A stretch of DNA of 64,000 nucleotides from Flavobacteria bacterium BBFL7 (lineage in GTDB: Bacteria; Bacteroidota; Bacteroidia; Flavobacteriales; Flavobacteriaceae), in the NCBI GenBank assembly GCA_000153385.1, contig CH672374.1:1366544-1430543 (forward strand). The letters are read 5' to 3'. Shown one piece after another: positions 34,582-43,688 of this stretch (positions within the stretch are counted from its first letter, which is position 1; each line of letters begins with the position of its first letter). The notes under the pieces are model-generated. The model was not told where the DNA came from, searched no databases, and worked only from the letters and a program-made list of their open reading frames with translations. The position numbers and the translations under genes are program-made.

Positions 34582-35382
34582 TTACAATATCTTATACAGA
34601 ATGGGACGCGATGGAGCCGCATCATTTTCTAAAGGTGCTACTTGTAAATCGATCATATACAGTCCATCTTCTACAGTGTCGGGAACATATATAAATTCAG
34701 TGATGGTTGCATCTAATCTTGGCTCACCATTAAAATTCCAAAATTCTTTATGTGCAAGTAAAGCTCCATTATCTTTTTCTTTATCCACACTAGGTAAATC
34801 TATTAGGACATGTTTAATTCCGCTTTCGCGAAAGCGTGACATCGTTTCTTCTAGAATATAAGGAGGATTTGTATTGCTGTAATTTTTTGCCTTTTTTTCT
34901 TCTAAATTAGGTAGTGTACGAATGATAACAGCTTCAATACCGGATTGTAAATCGGCAAAATGACGTGGCGATATTTGCTGGTCATCTCCCATCATAGTAG
35001 GAGTAACCGAAAACAACTGAGCTTTAAAAAATGTTTTTTCTAGCGCTTTATTTACACTATGAAACTCTTTAGTAATATGCCCTATACATTCTGTATGTGT
35101 ACCATGACTATGAGGATTAAAGTGAATGTTATTAAAGTTAGTTGAGCCACCTAAAGAAACCTTACCTACATAACCATCTACCTCTACATGAGTAATGTCT
35201 GGCTGGTTTATATACCATGCACCTACACCTGCGTTATCTCGTACTGCTAGACTAATGTCGATAGGTTGTGATAAATCAATAGATATGTTTTCATTTTCTA
35301 ATTGAATTGTGGTATGCATGTTAGTAGGCTTTATAGTGCAAGAGGTAATTGATAACAAGAATAAAAATAATAGATATTTCAT
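34582..35382 (-). CDS. cyclase-family lipoprotein (kynurenine formamidase-like)
   Basis: About 266 residues from the ATG at 35382, which opens on a lipoprotein signal (LFLLSITSC). An upstream in-frame ATG would place the start inside the previous gene. The PF04199 cyclase motif HFNPHSHGTHTECIGH supplies the metal histidines, and DLPSVDKEKDNG follows later. The substrate is unknown. A palindrome copy at 34821-34836 codes SRFRES. Confidence 0.85.
   Translation of the reverse strand: MKYLLFLFLLSITSCTIKPTNMHTTIQLENENISIDLSQPIDISLAVRDNAGVGAWYINQPDITHVEVDGYVGKVSLGGSTNFNNIHFNPHSHGTHTECIGHITKEFHSVNKALEKTFFKAQLFSVTPTMMGDDQQISPRHFADLQSGIEAVIIRTLPNLEEKKAKNYSNTNPPYILEETMSRFRESGIKHVLIDLPSVDKEKDNGALLAHKEFWNFNGEPRLDATITEFIYVPDTVEDGLYMIDLQVAPLENDAAPSRPILYKIL
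34821..34836. repeat. dispersed palindrome, copy 8
   Basis: Exact CGCTTTCGCGAAAGCG in the cyclase-family gene, read as RFRES. Confidence 0.9.
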
Positions 35383-35383
35383 T

Positions 35384-36205
35384 TTATTCTTGTTGAGGGA
35401 TATTAAATTCAATGTTAAAGAAACTAAGGTATCCTGCGAGAGGTCCCATTCCCATTGCTTTACGTCGGGCATCAACAGTTTCCGGGTCTTGCAATTCATA
35501 GAATTCATAAGAGCCATCTGCATTCATTAATACTTGCGATCCATATAATTGTGGCAACCCGTCGTCCATAAGCATGCGATCTTCCATAAGTGCGACATCC
35601 TGTTTTTCAAAAAGCCCATCTTCCATTCCTATTTTAATCATAGGAAAGTATTTCTTGCGCTCTTCTGCACCGGCGTGTTGTATGACTAGCCATATGGCAG
35701 AATAGCCCAATTTACCAACACTTTCTGGTGCAGGTATACCACATTTACCTAAGATTTGTTCTACGGCTGTTAGGTTATTTTGATCAATAGATTCTACATT
35801 TAAATTGTCTGCACGTGCGTCCTGATCTCTTAAATAAATACTTTTTAATAAACCTCCTAAATTATTACAATTAATATCCCTTGCACCATTCTTTAATAAA
35901 GGAGTAGATTTTTGAGCGATACGGACTTTATCAGAATCCTGTAATTGTACTTTAACTAGAACACTATCAGAATCAATCATCCAGTCTGCAAATGGTAAAT
36001 CATTTGAGAGTGATTTTCTTTGTTCCTTAGATAATTGTTTTCCATCGAGACTATAATAAATCACATCATTAGGAATAGTAATTTGGTTCTTCTCTACCAT
36101 TTCCATCATTTGATCATAAGTAATTGCGGTAAGCTTAGGATCTTGCTCACAGCTGATTATGCTTGTAGTAAAAAGTAAGAATATAATAAATTGATAACAC
36201 TTCAT
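35384..36205 (-). CDS. DUF6624-like lipoprotein
   Basis: A 273-residue lipoprotein (LLFTTSIISC). The C-terminal half shows AIWLVIQHAGAEERKKYFP, EDRMLMDDGLPQLYGSQ and RRKAMGMGPLAGY, the pattern of DUF6624 proteins, whose function is unknown. It sits 10 bp after hemW and 1 bp before the cyclase gene, inside the same operon. Confidence 0.72.
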   Translation of the reverse strand: MKCYQFIIFLLFTTSIISCEQDPKLTAITYDQMMEMVEKNQITIPNDVIYYSLDGKQLSKEQRKSLSNDLPFADWMIDSDSVLVKVQLQDSDKVRIAQKSTPLLKNGARDINCNNLGGLLKSIYLRDQDARADNLNVESIDQNNLTAVEQILGKCGIPAPESVGKLGYSAIWLVIQHAGAEERKKYFPMIKIGMEDGLFEKQDVALMEDRMLMDDGLPQLYGSQVLMNADGSYEFYELQDPETVDARRKAMGMGPLAGYLSFFNIEFNIPQQE

Positions 36206-36215
36206 AGTTTATATA

Positions 36216-37349
36216 TTAATTCAAATTGAGCATGAATAACTCACTAGCGATTCCATCACTTAAAAACTTACCCTTACGAGTTACTATTAATGTATCGCCA
36301 TCTAAATATAGTAAATGGTCTTTTAAAAAATCAGATGCTTGATCTAATAAGTAATCTTTAAAATTTGCACCATATTCCTGTTCTATTTTATTTAATGAAA
36401 CACCATATATAGTACGTAATCCAGTCATAACATATTCATTATAACGATCTACAGTTGTCAGTTCTTCTATCTCGATAGGTAATTCACTAGCTTGAATAGA
36501 TTTAAGATACTTTACATTATTATTAATGTTCCAGCCGCGTCTTTTCCCATCAAAACTGTGTGCACTTGGTCCTATACCTATATAACTTTTACCGGTCCAG
36601 TATGCGGTATTATTTTTTGAAAAATAGCCTTCTTTACCAAAGTTTGAAAACTCATAATTGCTATAACCGTGCAGTTGCATCGCATCAAGAAGTATATGGA
36701 AATGCTCTTGGGCGAGTTCATCATCTACCTTAGGAATGAGCCCTTTTTCAATGAATGATTTGAGTGCTGTATTATCTTCTACAGTTAAAGCATAACTGGA
36801 TATATGTGGAACACCTAGTTCTATTGCTTTATAGATATTTTCTCTCCATCGATCCACCGTCATGTCGGGAATACCATAAATGAGGTCTATAGATATATTA
36901 TCAAAATAAATTTGTGCTTGAACTATACAAGACAGTGCTTCTTGAGCATTGTGAGCACGGTTCATTAACTTTAAATCTTCTTCAAAAAAGGATTGAATTC
37001 CTATACTCAAACGATTTACTGGTGATTCATTTAGTTGTTCTAGTTTTTCACTAGTTATATCATCGGGATTTGCCTCTAGTGTGATTTCTGGATTGTCGCT
37101 AACTCGATAATTTTGATACACTGTATCAATGATTTGATTGATTTGAGATAGCTCAAGCACACTAGGCGTTCCACCACCGAAGTAGATAGTTTGCACAGTG
37201 GTATCTTCATATTCGTTTTTGCGTAAGCGTATTTCTTCACATAGTGCGGCAACCATATCATTTTTATACTTCATGTTAGTACTAAAATGAAAATCGCAAT
37301 AGTGACAGGCTTGTTTGCAAAAAGGAATATGGATATATATACCACTCAT
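36216..37349 (-). CDS. hemW: HemW, radical SAM heme chaperone
   Basis: A 377-residue HemN-like radical SAM protein starting SGIYIHIPFCKQACHYCDFHF, with the CxxxCxxC cluster. IYFGGGTPSVLEL and LSIGIQSFFEEDLKLMNRAH follow, and the C-terminal HemN domain contains YEFSNFGKEGYFSKNN. The second cysteine residue typical of true HemN is absent, so HemW (heme delivery) is the better name. It heads a six-gene minus-strand operon running to 31806. Confidence 0.92.
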   Translation of the reverse strand: MSGIYIHIPFCKQACHYCDFHFSTNMKYKNDMVAALCEEIRLRKNEYEDTTVQTIYFGGGTPSVLELSQINQIIDTVYQNYRVSDNPEITLEANPDDITSEKLEQLNESPVNRLSIGIQSFFEEDLKLMNRAHNAQEALSCIVQAQIYFDNISIDLIYGIPDMTVDRWRENIYKAIELGVPHISSYALTVEDNTALKSFIEKGLIPKVDDELAQEHFHILLDAMQLHGYSNYEFSNFGKEGYFSKNNTAYWTGKSYIGIGPSAHSFDGKRRGWNINNNVKYLKSIQASELPIEIEELTTVDRYNEYVMTGLRTIYGVSLNKIEQEYGANFKDYLLDQASDFLKDHLLYLDGDTLIVTRKGKFLSDGIASELFMLNLN

Positions 37350-37384
37350 GATGGTAAAGGTAAGTTCAATTAAGATAAAGACAT

Positions 37385-37415
37385 GAAAAAAGCAGCTCGT
37401 TATTGAGCTGCTTTT
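37385..37415 (-). terminator. terminator of the outer-membrane barrel gene
   Basis: On the minus strand, AAAAGCAGCTCA-ATAAC-GAGCTGCTTTTTT about 25 bp after the stop at 37437. Confidence 0.85.
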
Positions 37416-37436
37416 GTCATTTTTAAAAAGTACTGA

Positions 37437-40142
37437 TTACAGATCAAATCTCATCTGAAAATAAATGTAACGTGGTAATACAAATGTTTGAGTTGTTGAA
37501 GTTGCAATCTGACCGAAGTTGTTATTGACATTTACCTCAGCATTTAAAAGATTTGATGCGATAAGAGAATATTGCCATCTAGAAGATGGCTTTTGGTATC
37601 GTATAGAAGCATCTAAAAATTCATATGTATTTTCTTGACCGTTATCTGATGAGAAGTCATTTAAATCATAATCTGCTCTTAACAACCATCTTTTACCTAG
37701 TTGCCAATCAATACCTGCACTATATACGTTAGTAGTTGAATTATTTTCAAATCCACCATTGTCACTATCGTTTAGGTTAAGTCTATATCCAACGTCAAAA
37801 TTGAGTCCTTTTTGAAAATTGGACCTTGCGGTAGCACCATAAGTCTGATTAATATTAATAGACTCTTGTTCTACATTATTAATAATATTATTACGACTAG
37901 ACCAGCTTCCACTCGCTGATACACCAAATTGAATCTTTCTTATTTCTTTCCCATAAGATAAACTACCATTTAAAGATTCATTAGGTAATCCAAAGTTAAT
38001 AGGAGCACTAATCTGGTTGATACCATCTAACTGAGTCTGTGACTGAATTGCATCACGCTGCTTAGTATAGGTGATATTCCCAAAAATAGTCGTGTAATTA
38101 AACATATTAAAGTTATTATATCTTAAAGAAACACGATCATTTAATGAACCTTCTAATTGATTATTACCGCTACGTAAACTGTTATAGTTAGTGAAGATGA
38201 TTCCTTCAGCGTAATTATCAATATCTGTAAATGTCACTGTTTGATCATAAGATAACCTTAAGGATTGAGAACTCTTAATATCATAACGTACTTCAAGATC
38301 TGGAACTAGACGTTGTGATTCAATGACATTCTCCTCATCATTTTGGAAATCTAGTGTTCTAAAACTATGAGCTGTTACACCTGGAGTAAATGTAAATTTT
38401 CCAGTGATGAACTTATAATGTACCGCTGCATATAAATCGGTAAAATTATATTGTACATTATCGTTACGTAGAGTTGGATCTTGCAGTTCATTTCTCTCAT
38501 CAGTATCTGTTATTTGAAAAATATCAGAACTAAAGTTTTGTTGAGAAATCGTTGATCCTAAAGTAAAGTTGATGTTACTAGTTTTATTTAAAACATAGAA
38601 GTAATCTAATTTTGCATCTATTTTATTTGTGTTTACAAAGCGCTCTTGATTGATATTATAAGGATCTGCAGATTCTAATCCTAGGGCTCCATTAAATGGT
38701 TCTGGATCCTGTTGGTCTCTTATATTACGTATTGCGTTATAAAAAGGATCCTCTTCTTGATTTAAGAATTGAGACTCTAGTGCAAATATGTGTCTATCTC
38801 CTGCAGTATAATACGCATTTAATGACTGGTTATATGAAATAGGTTTCTGACTATTTACTTGATCGATATCTTCTACTACACCAGATCGACTAGATGTAAA
38901 ATCTGTAACCTGACTTTGATCTGATATATTAATACGACCATCATAATTAATAGATAAATCAGAATTAGGATTATAGTTCGCACCTAATTTAAAAAGTCCC
39001 ACTTGATTACGTTCTAAAGCTCTATCATCAGTTTCTTCTACTAATCCACTATCGATAAAGGTATTGCTATTCAATACTTTTGTTCTAGTGTCTGTACTAG
39101 ATAAAATAGCAAAGGCACTCATATCTAATTTATCACTTACTTTCCATGAGGCGTTACCTGCAAGAAATTTACTATCGATGGAAAGGGCTCTATTAGTTGC
39201 AAAAGCATTAAATGTACTAGCTGCATTAACGTTAATCGAAGCATTATTTTGTCGAGTATCCCGACGGTTAAAACCGATAAATCTGAAATAATCTCTACCT
39301 GTAAACGCTGGTGTACCTAAATTGTTAAAGTCTGTCAAAATATTTACAGAGAAATCTTCACTATAATAGAATGCTTTAGGTTGTATTAAATAACGCTCAG
39401 CTTCGCCACCATATCCGGCACCAACTGTGGCTTCTCCAAACCAAAATTTCTTTTTACCTTCTTTAAGTTTGATATTAATTACATAACGATCTTGATCATT
39501 ACCTAATCCTTTTAACTGTGATTGATTGTTATAATTTTTAAGTACTTGTACTTTACTTACTGCATCTGCAGGAATGTTTTTTGTAGCTAGTCTAGAATCT
39601 CCTTCAAAAAAGTCTTTCCCTTCTACTTGAACTTTCTCAACGACTTGTCCTTCTACAGTAATATCTCCGTCATCATTTACTTCAACACCTGGCAGTTTTT
39701 GAAGAACATCACCCAATTTATCTTCAGTACCGTTTGTAAAACTGTCTGCGTCATACACGATAGTATCTCCCTTTATAGATACAGGCATTTGATAAGTTAG
39801 ATTGATAGCATCCAACTCATCTGCACCAGCCATCATTATAAAGTTTTTCACAAGATCACCTTGTAAATTTTCTACCTTTTCCTCGATTTGTTTTAAACCT
39901 AGAAATGAAACCTTTATCGTATAAGTGCTATCCTGTTTAAGACCTTCTAATTTATATTTACCTTGTTGATTAGTAATACCAAAAGCTCCTAAGTTTTTAT
40001 CCTGTTGATAAGCTATTACGTTTGCCATTTGTAATGGAACACCTAGACTATCCACAACAGTTCCGGTGATTTTATAATTTTGTGCTATGGCAGTACTCAA
40101 ACAAAGTAATGCTACACACATTAAGAGTATATTTTTTTTCAT
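37437..40142 (-). CDS. outer-membrane beta-barrel protein with CarboxypepD_reg domain (TonB receptor-like)
   Basis: A 901-residue protein with a signal peptide (to about 20). The N-terminal carboxypeptidase-regulatory-like domain (YKITGTVVDSLGVPLQ...) occupies about 22-105. A plug-like region (DKLGDVLQKLPGVEVNDDGDITVEG) follows near 135-200, then a long series of amphipathic strands ends in IYFQMRFDL with the terminal aromatic of outer-membrane barrels. It belongs to the OMP_b-brl_3-type group rather than classic siderophore receptors. It is third in a run with two GLPGLI proteins, opposite a two-component system. Confidence 0.88.
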   Translation of the reverse strand: MKKNILLMCVALLCLSTAIAQNYKITGTVVDSLGVPLQMANVIAYQQDKNLGAFGITNQQGKYKLEGLKQDSTYTIKVSFLGLKQIEEKVENLQGDLVKNFIMMAGADELDAINLTYQMPVSIKGDTIVYDADSFTNGTEDKLGDVLQKLPGVEVNDDGDITVEGQVVEKVQVEGKDFFEGDSRLATKNIPADAVSKVQVLKNYNNQSQLKGLGNDQDRYVINIKLKEGKKKFWFGEATVGAGYGGEAERYLIQPKAFYYSEDFSVNILTDFNNLGTPAFTGRDYFRFIGFNRRDTRQNNASINVNAASTFNAFATNRALSIDSKFLAGNASWKVSDKLDMSAFAILSSTDTRTKVLNSNTFIDSGLVEETDDRALERNQVGLFKLGANYNPNSDLSINYDGRINISDQSQVTDFTSSRSGVVEDIDQVNSQKPISYNQSLNAYYTAGDRHIFALESQFLNQEEDPFYNAIRNIRDQQDPEPFNGALGLESADPYNINQERFVNTNKIDAKLDYFYVLNKTSNINFTLGSTISQQNFSSDIFQITDTDERNELQDPTLRNDNVQYNFTDLYAAVHYKFITGKFTFTPGVTAHSFRTLDFQNDEENVIESQRLVPDLEVRYDIKSSQSLRLSYDQTVTFTDIDNYAEGIIFTNYNSLRSGNNQLEGSLNDRVSLRYNNFNMFNYTTIFGNITYTKQRDAIQSQTQLDGINQISAPINFGLPNESLNGSLSYGKEIRKIQFGVSASGSWSSRNNIINNVEQESININQTYGATARSNFQKGLNFDVGYRLNLNDSDNGGFENNSTTNVYSAGIDWQLGKRWLLRADYDLNDFSSDNGQENTYEFLDASIRYQKPSSRWQYSLIASNLLNAEVNVNNNFGQIATSTTQTFVLPRYIYFQMRFDL

Positions 40143-40186
40143 ATCAATTCAATGCTCAATGACATTCTGTTTTTTTTTGGTTAAAG

Positions 40187-40213
40187 AAATGCGAGAAAGT
40201 TAATCTCGCATTT
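40187..40213 (-). other. intercistronic hairpin between GLPGLI and barrel genes
   Basis: AAATGCGAGA-N7-TCTCGCATTT, a perfect 10-bp stem with a poor T tract. It may be a processing site or attenuator, reducing downstream expression. Confidence 0.55.
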
Positions 40214-40238
40214 ATAGAAAGGTATTTGATGAAATAGC

Positions 40239-41117
40239 TTATCGACCACCACGACCGCCACGACCACCACGACCACGTTGCCTAAAAGCTTCCATTTTTT
40301 CTTTTAATATAGCATCATACTCTGCCTGCGTAACTTCTTCTCCTTTTTTTTCTGGCTTGATTTCATCACGCTCTTCAGGATTAATAGTGATTTGAGAACA
40401 TAGTAAAGTTGTATTCCCTGCGTTAACTTCTAGAATTAAGCCAGGCAAACCGCCATACACATCAGGTCCATGTTGCACTGGTATTTCTGGAGTAAACCAT
40501 GCTGTCACCACTATTTCATCAGGCTTTTCAAACATAGCCTCAATATCTCCATCTGCTCTGGCAATACTATCTTTTTTCTTCTGTGCAGCTTCTTCTTCGG
40601 CATTTCCACCACGTCTTCTTCTAAAGTTTGCCCAGTCAAATTCGCCGCTAGGCATTGTGGCGGTTGCCTTCATCGCGTTATAATTACCTATTTTTCTAGA
40701 TTCTCCTGTTATTTTCCATTCTAGTTGTGGCAAGGAATCTTGAATTAAAAACGTTTTTCCCATCATATCGCGTTGCTCAGTATACATACCTTCATTGATA
40801 TTTTTATACTTTTCACCAGCCATCATTGTTCCCATCATGCCGCCCCAACCGCGGCCTTGACCAGGCGCTTCAAGTGCTACTTCTTCTTTATAAGTAGACT
40901 CTGTACGATTAAATTTGAGAACATATGTCTTTTCAGTCATTCTTTTCATGTTCTCCTCAATACGCTTGCGACGTTCTGGAGTCATCTCACGATCTCCTTC
41001 CATCCAGCTATTATCCATTTTAACTTTAGACATGTAGGTTGCCTCACCATACATCTCTTGTGCATTCATCGTAGTAGCACCTAGTACTACAGCAATAAGA
41101 AGTAATATTTTTTTCAT
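40239..41117 (-). CDS. GLPGLI family secreted protein, RGG-tailed
   Basis: A 292-residue protein with a signal peptide (to about 19). The family motif YGGLPGLILEV is near residue 225. Earlier are YVLKFNRTES and FLIQDSLPQLEWKITGE, shared with the paralogue upstream. The C-terminus ends in RGRGGRGGRGGR, an arginine-glycine tail coded by tandem 9-bp units. Family function is unknown; the members are often found with TonB-type receptors. It lies between the second GLPGLI gene and the barrel gene. Confidence 0.88.
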   Translation of the reverse strand: MKKILLLIAVVLGATTMNAQEMYGEATYMSKVKMDNSWMEGDREMTPERRKRIEENMKRMTEKTYVLKFNRTESTYKEEVALEAPGQGRGWGGMMGTMMAGEKYKNINEGMYTEQRDMMGKTFLIQDSLPQLEWKITGESRKIGNYNAMKATATMPSGEFDWANFRRRRGGNAEEEAAQKKKDSIARADGDIEAMFEKPDEIVVTAWFTPEIPVQHGPDVYGGLPGLILEVNAGNTTLLCSQITINPEERDEIKPEKKGEEVTQAEYDAILKEKMEAFRQRGRGGRGGRGGR

Positions 41118-41199
41118 AGTCTTGTCAATATAATCTGGTTAAAATTACCCAGATGCTTTCTTTTAAAAGTTAAGACTATCAAAAAGTATAAAGGTTTAA

Positions 41200-42069
41200 T
41201 TATCCTCCAATAGATATAACTCTGAAACTACCATTTCCAGAACCTCTATTTTTCATCATCTCCTCAGATTTCTTTTTTTGTAAGGTATCAAAGTCCTCTT
41301 GATTGATTTTTTTACCACTTCTAGGCTTTTTTAAATCCAGTTTTTCATCAGGATTTAGAACAATCTCTTTTAATAATATGGTGGTTTCCTGTTGCTGTAC
41401 CTCGACAATTAGACCAGGCAGGCCATGATATTCTCCTGGACCATTACTTACAGGTATGTCTGGCGTGTACCATGCTGTGATAGTAGGGTCCGATTCTACA
41501 ACCATTGCAGTAATAATAGTATTCACCTCTTCGTTTTCTTCCTCTACTTCTTCTTCAACTTCATCTTCTACAGGTACATATACAGCCTTAAAACAATTGT
41601 ACTGCCCTATTTTTTTAGTCTCACTTAATAGCTTCCATTCATAAGTAGGCAACTCATCTTCTATCACAAAGTCTTTACCCATTATGTTACCTTGTTTAAT
41701 ATAGCTATTTTCTTCAATGTTTTTATATATAGTACTACCTACACCACCACTAGCAGAAAAGGAAATAGAGATCCCATTAACAGGTTTACCAGGTGTGGCT
41801 AGCTCCTTAACTTTATCATATGATGATTCTGTTCTTGTAAATTCTAGTGTATATTCCTGTTTACTTCCTTTTTTCAACTGTTCCATCATCGCTTTTACAA
41901 TTGGATCGCTTTCCGCTTTCTTATTCATCGTGGAATCTTCGGGAAGATCAAATTTTGTGTAAGCGATATAAGTAGCTTTAGCTTTAAAATCTTGCTGGGC
42001 TTGTGCTGTGTACGCTTTCGCGAAAGCGAGAATAAAAAAACTGATCAGAGTAATTTGTATAGTTTTCAT
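41200..42069 (-). CDS. GLPGLI family secreted protein
   Basis: A 289-residue paralogue of the next gene, with YHGLPGLIVEV near residue 220. An acidic stretch (EDEVEEEVEEENEE, about 170-185) replaces a basic one. The signal peptide contains AFAKAYTAQA, which is encoded by an exact palindrome copy at 42013-42028. It is the first gene of the three-gene run divergent from the histidine kinase. Three GTTAAC hexamers lie 51-76 bp upstream. Confidence 0.88.
   Translation of the reverse strand: MKTIQITLISFFILAFAKAYTAQAQQDFKAKATYIAYTKFDLPEDSTMNKKAESDPIVKAMMEQLKKGSKQEYTLEFTRTESSYDKVKELATPGKPVNGISISFSASGGVGSTIYKNIEENSYIKQGNIMGKDFVIEDELPTYEWKLLSETKKIGQYNCFKAVYVPVEDEVEEEVEEENEEVNTIITAMVVESDPTITAWYTPDIPVSNGPGEYHGLPGLIVEVQQQETTILLKEIVLNPDEKLDLKKPRSGKKINQEDFDTLQKKKSEEMMKNRGSGNGSFRVISIGG
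42013..42028. repeat. dispersed palindrome, copy 9
   Basis: Exact CGCTTTCGCGAAAGCG inside the signal-peptide coding region of the first GLPGLI gene. Confidence 0.9.
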
Positions 42070-42119
42070 AATAGTTGTTTTTGATACTTCAAAGATGTAG
42101 TAATTAACTCAAATACAGC

Positions 42120-42145
42120 GTTAACCAACGTTAACGAGTGTTAAC
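42120..42145. promoter_or_regulatory. three GTTAAC hexamers at 10-bp spacing
   Basis: GTTAAC at 42120-42125, 42130-42135 and 42140-42145: exactly one helical turn apart, in the divergent region between the GLPGLI gene (start 42069) and the kinase gene (start 42186). OmpR-type response regulators bind direct repeats on this spacing, and one is encoded 1.5 kb away. Regulation by it is an inference. Confidence 0.65.
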
Positions 42146-42185
42146 CAGCTTTTTTACAAGGCTTTATTATTGCACCTTTGATATT

Positions 42186-43688
42186 ATGAATGAAAGATCT
42201 TATAGATATATACTTTATTTAATTAGTGCTGTAATTGCCATCACACTAGCTATCCAGGTGTACTGGAATTATAAAAATTATAAAGAAAGTGAGCGACAGT
42301 TAAAAATTGACCTTCAGACTACACTGGATCAAAGTGTTGAGGATTATTTTACATTACGTGCAAAAAATAATACGATAAGTTTTATTAATAATGGTGAGAA
42401 TGATTTTGGCATCACCGAGGTATTTGAACAAATTAATTTTGAAAACCTAGATGAAAATGATGAATTAAGATTTCCAGATAGTGTCGATATTAAAGGGATT
42501 ACAATCTTAAAAGGTGTTCATGCCGACACCTTGCCTGAGTTTCAAGTTAAAGGAGATAATCGATTGCCTGATATGCACATCACAGATAAAAAAGGTAATG
42601 ATTCTACGTCTCTAAAAATTTCTAATTTAAGATTCACTGATGATCAATCAGAAACTGAAATTGAAGAACTTACTAATCGAATTGTGTTTTCTATAAAGTC
42701 CAATAAATTAAAGGTCCATAAGGTAGACAGCCTTTTTAAAAACCAGCTACAAGCCAAAAATATTTCTATTAATCATCAACTAATTTACACAACACCAGAC
42801 ACAACATTTCATACAGTGCCACACTCTTTTCCAGGTACAGCGCTGGTAAGTTTATCAGAATTAATTGATGATGAGAATAAGTTAGAATTATATTATAGTG
42901 GCTTAAACATAAACGTATTAAAGCGTAATCTGACTGGAATTATTCTTTCTACATTACTAATAGCTAGTATCATTTTATCGTTGTTTTATTTATTAAACAT
43001 CATTAAAAGTCAAAAGAATTTGAACGCCATGAAAAACGATTTGATCTCAAACATCACTCATGAATTTAAAACTCCTATAGCAACTACTAGCGCTGCTCTA
43101 GAAGGTGTTCAAAATTTTACAAATAATGGTGACACTGAAAAAACCCATCGATATTTAAACATGGGAAGAGAGCAACTGAACAAGCTTAATCATATGGTAG
43201 AAAAATTATTAGAAACCGCAAGTCTAGACGGTAAAGAGCTTGATTTACAAAAAGGAGAAATTAATCTAGACCAGATCATTACATCCTTAGTGACCAAATT
43301 TCAAACACAGACTTCCAATAGCATCACTTTTATAAATCATTCCAGTGATAGTTTATTTATGGGAGATGGATTTCATCTTGAAAATGCAATCAATAATCTT
43401 ATTGATAATGCCATTAAATATGGTGGTGAGACCATTACTATTGAACTGTTTAAAACTACACAACAGTTTGAATTACTGGTTACTGACTCTGGTACTGGAC
43501 TTAAACCTAAAGATGCAAAAAATATTTTCAATCAGTTCTATAGAGTTCCCAAAGGAAATGTGCACGATGTGAAAGGTTTTGGTATTGGGTTATATTATAC
43601 AAAATCTATAGTAGAGAAACATAATGGCACAATTGACGTACAAACTAAACCATTTACCTCATTTAAAATAGTCTTGCCATATGATTAA
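42186..43688 (+). CDS. sensor histidine kinase
   Basis: About 500 residues from the ATG at 42186. Transmembrane helix 1 spans about 6-26, a periplasmic sensor of about 220 residues follows, and helix 2 lies near 252-275. HisKA contains SNITHEFKTPIAT with the phosphorylated histidine. The HATPase has NAINNLIDNAIKYGG and GFGIGLYYTKSIVEKHNG. The sensor domain is not recognised. It overlaps the response regulator gene by 8 bp. Confidence 0.93.
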   Translation: MNERSYRYILYLISAVIAITLAIQVYWNYKNYKESERQLKIDLQTTLDQSVEDYFTLRAKNNTISFINNGENDFGITEVFEQINFENLDENDELRFPDSVDIKGITILKGVHADTLPEFQVKGDNRLPDMHITDKKGNDSTSLKISNLRFTDDQSETEIEELTNRIVFSIKSNKLKVHKVDSLFKNQLQAKNISINHQLIYTTPDTTFHTVPHSFPGTALVSLSELIDDENKLELYYSGLNINVLKRNLTGIILSTLLIASIILSLFYLLNIIKSQKNLNAMKNDLISNITHEFKTPIATTSAALEGVQNFTNNGDTEKTHRYLNMGREQLNKLNHMVEKLLETASLDGKELDLQKGEINLDQIITSLVTKFQTQTSNSITFINHSSDSLFMGDGFHLENAINNLIDNAIKYGGETITIELFKTTQQFELLVTDSGTGLKPKDAKNIFNQFYRVPKGNVHDVKGFGIGLYYTKSIVEKHNGTIDVQTKPFTSFKIVLPYD

